Assembly: GCF_014196535.1 (NCBI RefSeq) | Contig: NZ_JACIDU010000018.1 | Coordinates: forward strand, 42,905-106,904 | DNA: 64,000 nt | DNA from: Allorhizobium borbori | Lineage (GTDB): Bacteria; Pseudomonadota; Alphaproteobacteria; Rhizobiales; Rhizobiaceae | Reading direction: 5' to 3' | In this document: positions 26,794-35,696 of the stretch, piece after piece | How the letters are laid out: each line of letters begins with the position of its first letter | Position numbering within the stretch: the stretch's first letter is position 1 | Notes under the pieces: model-generated | The model's database searches: none | Told to the model about the DNA's origin: nothing | Seen by the model: the letters and a program-made list of their open reading frames with translations, nothing else | Program-made: the position numbers and the translations under genes

Positions 26794-27588
26794 TCATGCG
26801 TTGCTGGAAGGCTGTTCGGCGTGGTCGGCGCCGGCCAGCATCCTCTCCAACCCGGCAAGCTGGGCGTGATGGAGAAGCAGTACGTTGAGCTTGCCGGCAA
26901 GCTGGCGGGCGGCGCGGGTGTAATCCGTCGGTGCGACGACGGCGGCATGGGTGGCGTCGATGAAGGCGGCGGCGGCATGCACCTCCTGAATGGCCTTGTT
27001 GCCGACGGCGCTGGAGTGCAGCTTGCATTGCAGCGCCACCTTGATGCCGTTTTTGACCGCAACGACATCGACGCCCTGATCGCCGGACGACCGGGTGGCC
27101 TCGGCTTTCCAGCCACAACGGGCAAGCTGGCTGGCGCACCAGCGCTCATATTCGTATGGGTCGGCGGAGGAAAAACGTCCGCCGGCCGATGTTGCGTCCG
27201 CGTCCTCGGCCCACCCCCTGACGCGTTCCGTCAGTTCCGCATCAAAGAGCGCAATGCGATCCGGCGCACCGGCAATGCCGGTACTGGCGCGAAAACGGTC
27301 CAGTTCCTTGGTCCAGGATTTCATCTCCAGTCCGCCATAAGGATTGCGGCTGACAAGCTGCCGATAGCGTAGCGACAGCGCTTCCCGATGTTCCAGACCA
27401 GCGGCATGCCAACGCCGCATCTCATTCGCGTCGCGCGCCTTATCGGAAAGGCGGGCGAAAAACCACCAGACAAACGCGATGATGACCGGCACCAGCAGGC
27501 CCATACCGAAGAAGAAGGGCCAATAATGCCAACCATAAAGCCAGGACAACGCCCCGGCAACGGCGACACCGAAAGCCAACAGGTACAT
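26794..27588 (-). CDS. Membrane-anchored Mrr-like nuclease-domain protein
   Basis: This 264-residue protein has two predicted membrane helices at about residues 3-20 and 23-45, then a charged linker. Its C-terminal Mrr-type restriction endonuclease fold starts near residue 143. The PD-(D/E)xK core is visible as Glu146/Glu148 (PYEYERW), Asp174 (GDQGVD) and Gln187-x-Lys189 (LQCK). I chose ATG 27588 because GAGG lies nine bases upstream. It is an orphan with no methylase or defence partner nearby. A membrane-tethered nuclease could act on incoming DNA or in housekeeping; activity is inferred from the intact motif. Confidence 0.75.
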   Translation of the reverse strand: MYLLAFGVAVAGALSWLYGWHYWPFFFGMGLLVPVIIAFVWWFFARLSDKARDANEMRRWHAAGLEHREALSLRYRQLVSRNPYGGLEMKSWTKELDRFRASTGIAGAPDRIALFDAELTERVRGWAEDADATSAGGRFSSADPYEYERWCASQLARCGWKAEATRSSGDQGVDVVAVKNGIKVALQCKLHSSAVGNKAIQEVHAAAAFIDATHAAVVAPTDYTRAARQLAGKLNVLLLHHAQLAGLERMLAGADHAEQPSSNA

Positions 27589-27756
27589 GAAATAATGCCT
27601 CTTCCCGATCCGTCTTCCACGACAGATGACTGTCACCTGCCGAATGTGTGTTCCTTGTATGTTCTCATATTGAAGGCTGTGCTGGCAAGGGGCCGAAAGA
27701 TGTTGGCGGTGTTTTCCGCAGCTTTGTGTGCGGCCTGACCGATATGGAGCCTGCAC

Positions 27757-27784
27757 AAAAAAGAGCGGCCTCGCGCCGCTCTTT
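27757..27784 (-). terminator. Rho-independent terminator of the chemoreceptor gene
   Basis: A nine-base stem (AAGAGCGGC/GCCGCTCTT) with a five-base loop lies 22 bases past the receptor stop. Read on the minus strand it ends in TTTTTT. Confidence 0.8.
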
Positions 27785-27806
27785 CCGGTTTCTATCGAGG
27801 CGCCTC

Positions 27807-29669
27807 TCAGGCCACGCGTCGCTGTTTGCTGCCGCCATTATCGCGACGGTGAGCAGCGGATTGTCCCGGTTCGCGGATGGCCGAACGGCGGTTGAGCTTG
27901 AATGAACTGACCAGTGTTGTCAGCAGCGCCGAACCATCGGCAAGCGTATGGCTGATGGCGGTCGTTTCTTCCACCATTGCTGCGTTCTGCTGCGTCATCT
28001 GGTCGATTTCGTTCACTGCGGCGCTGATTTCATGCAGGCCCGACGACTGTTCGGAGGCCGCGGTGGCGATGGCGTCGACGTTTTCGGTGATGGAGGCCAC
28101 ATAGCCTTCGATCTGGCCGAGCGCCTTGCCGGTTTCGCCGACGAGAACGACGCCCTGTTCGACCTCATGCGTCGAATGGTTGATAAGGCCCTTGATTTCC
28201 TTGGCGGCCTTGGCTGAACGCTGGGCCAGTTCACGCACTTCCGTGGCCACCACGGCAAATCCCTTGCCGGCCTCTCCCGCGCGGGCGGCCTCCACGCCGG
28301 CATTGAGCGCCAGCAGGTTGGTCTGGAAGGCAATCTCGTCGATCACGCCGATGATCTGGTTGATCTCGCTGGAGGCCTTTTCGATGCGGTGCATGGCCTG
28401 GATGGCGTTGCGCACCACATCGCCGGATTGCGCGGCGCAATCGCGCGCCTCCTTCACCAGCTTGCGCGTCTCGATGGTGCGGTCGGCGGAGTTGCGAACG
28501 GTGGCGGTGACCTGTTCCAGTGCGGCCGAGGTCTGCTCCAGCGCGGCGGCCTGTTGTTCGGTGCGCCGTGCGAGATTATCGGCGGCCGAGCGCATTTCCT
28601 GGCCGTTATTGTGCAGCAGGTGGGTCTGATCGAGAACCTGTACCAGCGTCGCCTGGAAGGTGGCGATCGACACATTGAAGTCCTGGCGCAGGCGCTCGAA
28701 ATCACCTTCGAAGGGTTCGTCGATGGTCATGCGGATGTTGCAGTCTGCCAGACGGTGCAGGCCGGCCCCGAGCTTTTCAAGCACGAATTGCAGATTTTCT
28801 GCCTGAAGCAGCGTTGCGCTTTCACGGGCCGAACGTTCGGCTTCGCTCAGGGCGCGCTCGGCTTCAGCAACCTGTTCCAGACGGATCTTCTGCCGCCCGG
28901 CATCGCGGAACACCTGCAAAGCCGCGGCCATTTCACCGATTTCGTCCCGGCGACCGGTCATGGGCACGCCTGTATCCAGGTCGCCGGCGGCCATGGTGCT
29001 CATGTGCTGGGTGATGCGTGTCACGGCATCAATGGCGCGGAAGCGTATGTAGAGGATGCCGGCGATGAACAGAAGGATGGATGCCACGCAAACACCAATG
29101 GCGATGGCTTCGGACCAGAAGAGCGTCGTCGCGGTGCGTGCCTGCAGGCCTTGCGTATACTGATCGGTCATGGCGACAAGTTCGACCACGGCCTTCTCAT
29201 GGGTGTGGAATCTGTCCTGCAACGCATCGAGCATTTCATGGATATTGCGGCGGTCGTTCGCAAGCAGCGCCGGCAGGAAGTGGTTCGTCATTTCGGCCCA
29301 GAAGAGATCGCCCTTGGCCAGAACATCATCCTGAAGCTTGGTGTTCAGATGCGCCGGCAGATCGCCTGTCTTCCAGTAATCACGGCGGGCCTCGTAGTCA
29401 CTCCTGAGCTTGCTGATGCGCTCGGAATTTTCCTTCACGAGATCGGGATGCAGCGCGGCCTCGCCGGCCAGCATATAGGCTTCCACCAGATAAAGCGGCG
29501 GCGGCAGAATGTCGGCCACCAGATCCTTGCCATCGATGATTTCTGCAAAGATGGGCCCATTCACCTTTACGCGGTTCAGCGTCGTGGTGGAAACCACGAG
29601 CGATCCGATCAACCCGGCAGTCACGAGAACCGCAAATATAAAAAGCGTCCGCGCGATCGTAAGTTTCAT
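27807..29669 (-). CDS. Methyl-accepting chemotaxis protein
   Basis: This 620-residue receptor starts at ATG 29669 with AGGAG six bases upstream. A first membrane helix (residues 5-27) is followed by a periplasmic four-helix-type sensor of about 160 residues. A second helix (AIAIGVCVASILLFIAGILYI), a HAMP domain (AMTRITQHMSTMAAGDLDTGVP-like) and a cytoplasmic signalling domain follow, with the highly conserved hairpin DEIAFQTNLLALNAGVEAARAGEAGKGFAVVATEVR. There is no NWETF-type CheR tether at the C-terminus. It is a single gene; no che genes are nearby. The ligand is unknown. Confidence 0.92.
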   Translation of the reverse strand: MKLTIARTLFIFAVLVTAGLIGSLVVSTTTLNRVKVNGPIFAEIIDGKDLVADILPPPLYLVEAYMLAGEAALHPDLVKENSERISKLRSDYEARRDYWKTGDLPAHLNTKLQDDVLAKGDLFWAEMTNHFLPALLANDRRNIHEMLDALQDRFHTHEKAVVELVAMTDQYTQGLQARTATTLFWSEAIAIGVCVASILLFIAGILYIRFRAIDAVTRITQHMSTMAAGDLDTGVPMTGRRDEIGEMAAALQVFRDAGRQKIRLEQVAEAERALSEAERSARESATLLQAENLQFVLEKLGAGLHRLADCNIRMTIDEPFEGDFERLRQDFNVSIATFQATLVQVLDQTHLLHNNGQEMRSAADNLARRTEQQAAALEQTSAALEQVTATVRNSADRTIETRKLVKEARDCAAQSGDVVRNAIQAMHRIEKASSEINQIIGVIDEIAFQTNLLALNAGVEAARAGEAGKGFAVVATEVRELAQRSAKAAKEIKGLINHSTHEVEQGVVLVGETGKALGQIEGYVASITENVDAIATAASEQSSGLHEISAAVNEIDQMTQQNAAMVEETTAISHTLADGSALLTTLVSSFKLNRRSAIREPGQSAAHRRDNGGSKQRRVA

Positions 29670-30053
29670 GGAATTCTCCTGAGGCGGCCATCGGCATGCC
29701 AACCGAAATCTGCGGCCGGTTGGGGTAACGTGCGAACGCCACGGCAAAACGTCCCCGGGCGAGAGGGCGATGCAACGGGCTCTGGACATTGTGGAGTAAG
29801 TAACTGAAATCATTTCAGGTCGACCGATTTATAGCAATGAACCCTTGATTACCTGTTAATGAAATCTACTTCATCAGAGTTAAATCGCCGGCGTCAGACG
29901 AGGCCTCTCCCGGTCCCAAGACAGGATTGGAGGCGTGTGGGAAAGAGACGTGGCGGGGGAATTTGCCGATCTGCAATTATTACGGGAAATTAACTGGAGC
30001 GATGCCGTGTGGGCGTGCATGAAGGGATCATTCCGTTCATGCAGGATCCATCC
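29670..30053. other. Divergent intergenic region (384 bp)
   Basis: No gene was recognised. It separates the chemoreceptor from the DUF4405 gene and must contain both promoters; no strong dyad or repeat was seen. Confidence 0.5.
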
Positions 30054-30545
30054 ATGAAAGCGCTTCTCCTTCGTTACGCCACACCCTTCACCACCGGGCT
30101 TTTCATGGTCTCGCTCGTGTCCGGAGTGCTGATCTTCTTTCATCTCGGAGGTGGTGCATTCAAGGGCATGCATGAATGGCTCAGCATGGTACTGATCCTG
30201 CCCTTCATCCTGCATCTTTGGCGCAACTGGCGACCGCTTGTGTCCTATTTCAGGCATCTGCCGATGGCGATCGCGCTGGTTCTTTCGCTGGTCGCCGCCG
30301 GGGCTTTCTTCCTGCCCGCCGGCAGCGGTGCCGGCGGTCCGCCGCAACTTGTCTTCCTGCACCGGATTCTCGACAACAAGGTCTCGGACATTGCGCCGCT
30401 TGTCGGTGAAACGCCGGAAGCGCTGACGGCGAGGCTGAACGCGGCGGGTTATACCGCCGCGCCTGATGCGGTGCTTTCGGACGTTCAGGCCAGGGCCGGC
30501 AAGAGCGATGTTGAGCTCATCGGCGTCCTCATGCCAAAGCCGTGA
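30054..30545 (+). CDS. DUF4405 family membrane protein
   Basis: This 163-residue protein has about three N-terminal hydrophobic helices. The DUF4405 block (TGLFMVSLVSGVLIFFHLGGGAFKGMHEWLSMVLILPFILHLWRNW) has spaced histidines that could bind haem, as in cytochrome b-like folds. The C-terminal 60 residues are soluble. ATG 30054 has AGGA seven bases upstream; ATG 30039 is possible. It ends three bases from the convergent SDR gene. The function is unknown; a redox membrane role is inferred. Confidence 0.7.
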   Translation: MKALLLRYATPFTTGLFMVSLVSGVLIFFHLGGGAFKGMHEWLSMVLILPFILHLWRNWRPLVSYFRHLPMAIALVLSLVAAGAFFLPAGSGAGGPPQLVFLHRILDNKVSDIAPLVGETPEALTARLNAAGYTAAPDAVLSDVQARAGKSDVELIGVLMPKP

Positions 30546-30548
30546 GCC

Positions 30549-31253
30549 TCAGACGGAGCGCATCAGCCCACCATCGACCCGGATGTTCTGTCCGGTGATA
30601 TAGGCCGCGCCCTCCGATGCCAGGAAGGAAATCGTTGCCGCGATTTCCTCCGCCTTGCCATAACGGCCCATCGGCACGGAATGGCGGCGCTCTTCCGTGG
30701 CCGGCAGGCTGTCGATCCAGCCTGGCAGAACATTGTTCATGCGGATGTTCTCCGGCCCGTAGGTATCGGCAAACAGCTTGGTGAAGCTCGCCAGTCCGGC
30801 CCGGAAAACGGCCGACGTCGGGAACATCGGCGAAGGCTCGAACACCCAGGCCGTGGAAATGTTGATGATCGCTCCGGATTTCTGCTTCTGCATGTGCGGT
30901 GTCACCAGACGGGTCGGGCGAACGACGTTGAGGAAATAGGTTTCCATGCCCTTCATCCACTCCTCGTCGGTAATGTCGAGGATCGGCGCCCGCGGGCCGT
31001 GACCGGCCGAATTGACCAGAACGTCGATCCGCCCGAAGGCCGCAAGCGTTTCGTCGACGAGACGCGCCAGATCCTCGTTCGACTGGTTGGAGCCGGTCAC
31101 GCCAATGCCACCGAGAGAAGCGGCAAGCGCTTCGCCCTTGCCGGAAGAGGAGAGGATGGCGACCTTGAAACCGTCGGCAGCCAGACGGCGCGCCGCTGCC
31201 GCCCCCATGCCGCTGCCGCCTGCCGTAACAATCGCTACTTTCTGGTCCGTCAT
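30549..31253 (-). CDS. SDR family protein lacking the catalytic Tyr and Lys
   Basis: This 234-residue Rossmann protein has the cofactor motif TAGGSGMG (residues 10-17) and NSAG (81-84), and keeps Ser133 of the SDR active site. The usual Y-x3-K is replaced by F144-P-T-S-A148. It therefore belongs to a divergent group related to FabG-like reductases and may bind NAD(P) without normal SDR catalysis, or use other residues. The C-terminus (ITGQNIRVDGGLMRSV) is conserved. It is a single gene, convergent with the DUF4405 gene. Confidence 0.82.
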   Translation of the reverse strand: MTDQKVAIVTAGGSGMGAAAARRLAADGFKVAILSSSGKGEALAASLGGIGVTGSNQSNEDLARLVDETLAAFGRIDVLVNSAGHGPRAPILDITDEEWMKGMETYFLNVVRPTRLVTPHMQKQKSGAIINISTAWVFEPSPMFPTSAVFRAGLASFTKLFADTYGPENIRMNNVLPGWIDSLPATEERRHSVPMGRYGKAEEIAATISFLASEGAAYITGQNIRVDGGLMRSV

Positions 31254-31299
31254 GATCGCATCTCCCTGTTCATGCCTTTTGGCCGGAGCGCGATGCTAG

Positions 31300-31340
31300 T
31301 GCATTTTCGACAAAAGTGCGAAGCAGTTTTGGCTCCCCGA
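31300..31340. repeat. Diverged copy of a rhizobial intergenic repeat
   Basis: The stretch around TTTTCGACAAAAGTGCGAAG followed by CAGTTTTGG resembles, from memory, a short intergenic repeat common in Rhizobiaceae genomes. Only one copy is in this window, so the call rests on recall. Confidence 0.35.
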
Positions 31341-31421
31341 AGCGGCGGGAGTGCGCGAAATGTCCAGACGTTGCCTGGCAGACAACCTGTCCCGCCAGGA
31401 TGTGGTCAACTGGTTTCGTGG

Positions 31422-31601
31422 TCAGTAGACCGGGAAAAGACCCCAATAAAAATACTCGGCTTCGCGTTCAGAAATGCGATCCTCGTCTGACTCGCCCTCA
31501 AGGAACTGTCTGTCGGCCGCACCCGGAAGCGGTTTCAATTGCGCCTCGATCATTTCCCGAAAGAAGGCAGCGATATTGTCGAACGAAAGCAAGCTGGTCA
31601 T
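31422..31601 (-). CDS. Small hypothetical protein
   Basis: This 59-residue acidic protein begins MTSLLSFDNIAAFFREMIEA and ends EREAEYFYWGLFPVY. GGAG lies seven bases before ATG 31601, and an in-frame earlier ATG at 31676 has no such site. It has an amphipathic N-terminal helix and no signal peptide or known domain. I do not recognise it. The good ribosome-binding site and plausible composition support a real gene. Confidence 0.5.
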   Translation of the reverse strand: MTSLLSFDNIAAFFREMIEAQLKPLPGAADRQFLEGESDEDRISEREAEYFYWGLFPVY

Positions 31602-31844
31602 GGCAGTGCTCCAGTCGTTGTTCACGCTCTGAAGTGTTGCGATGTTCGCGGCGTCCGTCAAGTCGGCGCAGCGCAAAATTATTCCAACTTTTCGCTGATT
31701 TTGCGCGGCTTTTCCTTATTTTGAAGGGGTGTTTCTTGGGTGGATCGGAACGAGGTTTTATACATTGCTCAATGTGAAGGCGCAGATGGAATAAAAATTC
31801 ACCACACTGCGCAAAGGCCGGGCGATGCCCCTGTCTTTTGACGC

Positions 31845-33395
31845 TCAGTTGAGCAAGCCGCGACGGGCTTCATGCAGGCATAGTGCCGCCGCCTGCCGTG
31901 CATCGGCGGGATAGCCGAGGAAGTAGCCCTGGCCGATATCGCAGCCCAGATCCGCCAGCCAGCGCAACTGGCTTTCGCTTTCGATACCTTCGGCGGTGAT
32001 CTTGATGCCGAGACCCAGGCCCAGGGCGATGATGGCGCGCACGACCTTGTCCTGCCGCTCGCTGTCATCGCCGGAGCGAATGAAGCTGCGGTCGATCTTG
32101 ATCTTGTCGAAATGGAAGTGGGTGAGCTGTGAAAGGCTGGAATAGCCGGTGCCGAAGTCGTCCAGTGCAATGCGAATGCCGGCGGCGGTCAGGTCGTCGA
32201 GGATGCGGCGAGCGGTCTTGGTGTCGTTGATGAGTGCACTTTCGGTGACCTCCACCTCAAGCCGTCGGGGCGAAAGGCCGCTTTCGTTGAGGGCGCGGAT
32301 AATCCGCAGGCCAAGTAGCGGATCGGAAAGCTGTGTAGGTGAAATATTGAAGGATAGCGAAATGCTTTCCGGCCAGCGAACGGCATCGGCGCAGGCTTGC
32401 CGCAGAAGCTGGTCGGTCAGTTCCACGATCAGTCCCGCCTCCTCGGCCAGCGGAATGAATTCGGCCGGTGAAACATACTGGCCGGGCGATGTCTGCCAGC
32501 GGGCGAGCGCCTCGAAGGCGACGATTTCGTTGCTTCTGAGATCGATCAGCGGTTGATAGTGGGGGACGATCGACCGGGCCCGGATGGCCCTGCGCAGCTC
32601 CGTTTCCATCGTGGCGCGCCGGACGGCTTCCATCTCCATGGCGGCGTCGAAACGGGCGAGGGTGTTGCGCCGCGCCTTCTTGGCCGCATACATTGCGCAA
32701 TCGGCCTGGTTCATGGCCGTTCGCATGTCCGTGGCGTCTTCAGGCATAAGGGCGATGCCGACACAGGCGCCAATGTCGGCCGTCATGCCGCTGAGATGCA
32801 TCGGCCGACATAGGTATCGCAGAAGGCGTGCTCCGGTTCCCAGCGGATCGCTGGCACCGCGACGCGCGGCGATGACAACGAACTCGTCATCGCCCAGGCG
32901 ATAGATTTCGTCATCGGGAAAGACATCGTTCAGCCGTTTGGCAACGGTCTTGAGAACCTGGTTGCCGCCATCCTGTCCAAACAGATCGTTGACGCGTTTG
33001 AAGCCGCGCAGGTCCAGCGAGTAGATGGCGTACTGTCCGTTCTCTCCCGCGGTTTTGTTCCGTTCGGTCAGGCGCGATTCCAGCATGCGCCGGTTGGCAA
33101 GTTCTGTCAGCGGATCGTGGCAGGCAATCCACTCCACCCGCTTTTCCGCCTGCATGCGCTGTTCGATTTCCGTGGAAAGGTCGCGGATACGCAAGGCGGC
33201 ATAGATCACGCCCAAGAGGCCGGCCACGCACAGTCCGGTCAGCATTTCATCGATATGTATGTTCTCGTAGGAGCGGAAGATGGCGTCCAGCCTCTCATGC
33301 GCATCATATGCGATGGACGCCATGAACAGGCCCACGAAGATGATGATGAAGACGGCCGCTTCGCGATAGGCCCTGTTTCTGACGCTTCGTTTCAT
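31845..33395 (-). CDS. Membrane GGDEF-EAL protein, probable c-di-GMP phosphodiesterase
   Basis: This 516-residue protein has two membrane helices (about residues 13-31 and 51-69) around a very short periplasmic loop. A GGDEF domain (about 85-250) and an EAL domain (about 265-505) follow. The cyclase signature reads GDDEF (168-172) instead of GGDEF, so cyclase activity is doubtful. The EAL side is intact: EAL at 295-297, VEVTES, LDDFGTGYSS, KIDRSFI and EGIES. The likely net role is hydrolysis of c-di-GMP, perhaps with the GGDEF domain as a GTP sensor. It is a single gene. Confidence 0.9.
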   Translation of the reverse strand: MKRSVRNRAYREAAVFIIIFVGLFMASIAYDAHERLDAIFRSYENIHIDEMLTGLCVAGLLGVIYAALRIRDLSTEIEQRMQAEKRVEWIACHDPLTELANRRMLESRLTERNKTAGENGQYAIYSLDLRGFKRVNDLFGQDGGNQVLKTVAKRLNDVFPDDEIYRLGDDEFVVIAARRGASDPLGTGARLLRYLCRPMHLSGMTADIGACVGIALMPEDATDMRTAMNQADCAMYAAKKARRNTLARFDAAMEMEAVRRATMETELRRAIRARSIVPHYQPLIDLRSNEIVAFEALARWQTSPGQYVSPAEFIPLAEEAGLIVELTDQLLRQACADAVRWPESISLSFNISPTQLSDPLLGLRIIRALNESGLSPRRLEVEVTESALINDTKTARRILDDLTAAGIRIALDDFGTGYSSLSQLTHFHFDKIKIDRSFIRSGDDSERQDKVVRAIIALGLGLGIKITAEGIESESQLRWLADLGCDIGQGYFLGYPADARQAAALCLHEARRGLLN

Positions 33396-33587
33396 GCCGG
33401 TTCTCTGGTGCGACAGGCCCCACCGGCGTCATACGCCGAAATTGAGGCCTGTCGCTATTGGGGGTGCTGAAAACGGGTCGTCATGTCCCTACACTCCCAA
33501 TTCTGGCGTTCACATCTTTAGGTGACGTGAAGCGATTAGTTACAATTTGCGCCATTGTGTGGTTTGGCAGCGTATTTGTGTGGGACG

Positions 33588-34319
33588 TTAGTCTATAAGG
33601 CGGCGTCGAATGGCCTCGGCGACGCCATGAACCCGGTTTGAAGCGCCGAGCTTCTTGATGGCGGTCTTGATGTAGGTGTTGACGGTATCGACCGCATAAC
33701 CGCTTTCGGCTGCGATCGCCTCGCTGGTGCGGCCGCGGCTGGACAGCCTGAGGCAGATGATTTCCCCTTCCGAGAGCCTGAGCGATTGCGCCTGAAACTT
33801 GTCGAGGATCGGACGGGTTACGGCGGAATAGACGGCGGTGGCCGCTTCCCGCAGGAACTCGATTTCCTCGGCGGCAAAAGGCTTGGAGCGGGAAAAGGTG
33901 ATGGCGCTATAAAGCACGTCGCCGCGAAGAAGCGGAAACAGCGTGCGGTTATGGACCCCGAATGTATCCTTCAGATAGCGGAGCCGCTGTGGCGGCGGTG
34001 TATGGAGGTAGACTTCCTCCTCCGACAGCGGCGCGCGTGCCTTTTGTGAGGCGACGACAAAAGGATCATGACGCAACATGCCGTCGCCATAATAAGCGTC
34101 GAGAAACGCAGGTGGCACGTCGGTATCGATGGAGGCGCCGGACCCATGCCGGTAGTTGTCGAAGTCAAGTCCGCTGATTGCTATATGATCGAACGGCACC
34201 GCCGCGCGCAGCCGATCGACGAACGGGTGGCTGGTGAAATGTCTGCGCCTGGGTAACGAGGCCAGATCGACGGCCTCTTCCAGCGAGAGGTTCCAGGCAA
34301 CGGCGGGTGTGGAATGCAC
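33588..34319 (-). CDS. LuxR family regulator with autoinducer-binding-like domain
   Basis: This 243-residue protein has a LuxR C-terminal helix-turn-helix (about 175-235: LRLSEGEIICLRLSSRGRTSEAIAAESGYAVDTVNTYIKTAIKKLGA). The N-terminal domain of about 165 residues resembles the autoinducer-binding fold. No LuxI-type synthase lies nearby, so it would be an orphan (solo) LuxR. The start is GTG 34319, with only a weak ribosome-binding site; a later start is possible. It is divergent from the iron ABC operon, but a link is not shown. Confidence 0.8.
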   Translation of the reverse strand: MHSTPAVAWNLSLEEAVDLASLPRRRHFTSHPFVDRLRAAVPFDHIAISGLDFDNYRHGSGASIDTDVPPAFLDAYYGDGMLRHDPFVVASQKARAPLSEEEVYLHTPPPQRLRYLKDTFGVHNRTLFPLLRGDVLYSAITFSRSKPFAAEEIEFLREAATAVYSAVTRPILDKFQAQSLRLSEGEIICLRLSSRGRTSEAIAAESGYAVDTVNTYIKTAIKKLGASNRVHGVAEAIRRRLID

Positions 34320-34525
34320 GGGGCGAAACTTTCAAAATTTGACGTCCCGCAAGATTTAAGGGTGCGGGTTAAGCTCGGGTTAAGCGGTTGTCCCGGTTTC
34401 TGACACCCAAACGCATAGGGGTGAGAAACCACTGTCGGGTTCCGCAGGACAAAGAGCCATTGTTAGGGAGCCTATGTTTGTGTAGGAGCGATGGCAAAAG
34501 AATGACCGGACGGAGAAAACACGCC

Positions 34526-35602
34526 ATGGCAGGACCCGACGACCCGCCCGCATTGGCGCTTGAGAACATCGGCCGGCGGTTTGGAGACACCGCTGCCCTG
34601 TCCGGTGTCTCGCTGGCGCTGGATGCCGGCGAAGTCGTGTGCCTCGTCGGTCGCTCCGGCTGCGGCAAGTCTTCGCTTCTGCGGCTGATTGCCGGCGTCG
34701 ATCAACCGGATGAAGGGCGCATCCTGCTCAACGGTGCGGAAGTGGCGGGCCCTGGCCGCTTTGTTGAACCGGAAGAGCGTAATGTCGGCTTCATGTTTCA
34801 AGATTACGCGCTGTTTCCGCACCTGACGGTAGAGGCCAATATCGGCTTTGGCCTCAAAGCCTTGCCGCGTGCCGACGCCCGCGCCCGCGTTGCCGAGGTC
34901 ATCGAGCGCGTCGGCATTGGCGCGTTGGCCGGTCGGTTTCCGCATACGCTTTCCGGTGGCGAGCAGCAACGGGTGGCGCTCGCCCGCGCGCTTGCGCCGC
35001 GCCCGGTGGTGCTGCTGATGGATGAGCCTTTCTCCAATCTTGACAGGGGCTTGCGTGAAGCCTTGCGGGTGGAAACGCTGGCGCATCTGCGTGCGCTTGG
35101 CACCACGGCCATCATGGTGACGCACGATCCGGAGGAAGCGCTATCTGCGGGCGACCGCGTCGCGCTGATGCGCAAGGGGCGCATCGTGCAGGCCGGCACG
35201 GGTTACGATATCTATGACCGTCCGGTTTCGCTCTATGCCGCCGAGTTCCTGTCGCCCGGCAGCCGTGTGGAAGGCCTCTGCCGGCAGGGCCGCATCGAAA
35301 CGCCGCTCGGCACCTATCCGGCGCCGGCCGGCAGTCGTGAGGGAGATCGTGTCGTTCTCTTCATCCGTCCCCAGGCGCTGTCCTTCGCTCCGCAAGGGGA
35401 GGGCGTCGAGGCGCGCATCGTCAACCGCGCCTTTATGGGTGAGCGCGAACAGTTCACGCTCGCGGTCAATGGCGTTGCCGAAACCCTGAAGCTTTACGCG
35501 TCGGATCGTCCCCACGGGGCAATTGGAGATTGGGTTCACATCATTGTGAACCCAGGCGCAACGCTAATCTTCCCGCATGCGGATACCAAATGCGATTCGT
35601 AA
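34526..35602 (+). CDS. fbpC: Ferric iron ABC transporter ATP-binding protein
   Basis: This protein of about 358 residues is a CUT1/FbpC-like ATPase. It has Walker A GRSGCGKSS, the signature LSGGEQQRVALARAL, Walker B VVLLMDEPFSNLD and a TOBE-like regulatory C-terminus (VVLFIRPQALSF). ATG 34526 has GGAG ten bases upstream; ATG 34502 is the alternative. It energises the permease encoded at 36770. The gene order ATPase, receptor, permease differs from the usual fbpABC order. Confidence 0.87.
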   Translation: MAGPDDPPALALENIGRRFGDTAALSGVSLALDAGEVVCLVGRSGCGKSSLLRLIAGVDQPDEGRILLNGAEVAGPGRFVEPEERNVGFMFQDYALFPHLTVEANIGFGLKALPRADARARVAEVIERVGIGALAGRFPHTLSGGEQQRVALARALAPRPVVLLMDEPFSNLDRGLREALRVETLAHLRALGTTAIMVTHDPEEALSAGDRVALMRKGRIVQAGTGYDIYDRPVSLYAAEFLSPGSRVEGLCRQGRIETPLGTYPAPAGSREGDRVVLFIRPQALSFAPQGEGVEARIVNRAFMGEREQFTLAVNGVAETLKLYASDRPHGAIGDWVHIIVNPGATLIFPHADTKCDS

Positions 35603-35604
35603 GT

Positions 35605-35619
35605 TGACTATATTAGTCA
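35605..35619. promoter_or_regulatory. Candidate RirA iron-responsive operator (IRO box)
   Basis: TGACTATATTAGTCA is a perfect palindrome (TGACTA/TAGTCA) and fits TGA-N9-TCA exactly, the IRO box bound by RirA in rhizobia. It starts two bases after the fbpC stop and 92 bp before fbpA, so the receptor gene probably has its own iron-repressed promoter; TTGACT within it could be the -35 box. Confidence 0.6.
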
Positions 35620-35696
35620 TGTATGTTGAATGCGGCGGACCGTAACGGTTCGCATGGGCGCGACCGCCGGCACAACGATATTCAGGGAGAACACCC

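Noticed and set aside
34332..34342. Dyad TCAAA-A-TTTGA upstream of the LuxR gene as a lux box
   Set aside because: The arms are only five bases and it lacks the usual 18-20-bp lux box form.
34491..34505. Four-codon ORF (MAKE) just before the iron ABC ATPase
   Set aside because: The GGAG is only two bases from its ATG and the ORF is too short to judge; more likely the GGAG belongs to a later start.
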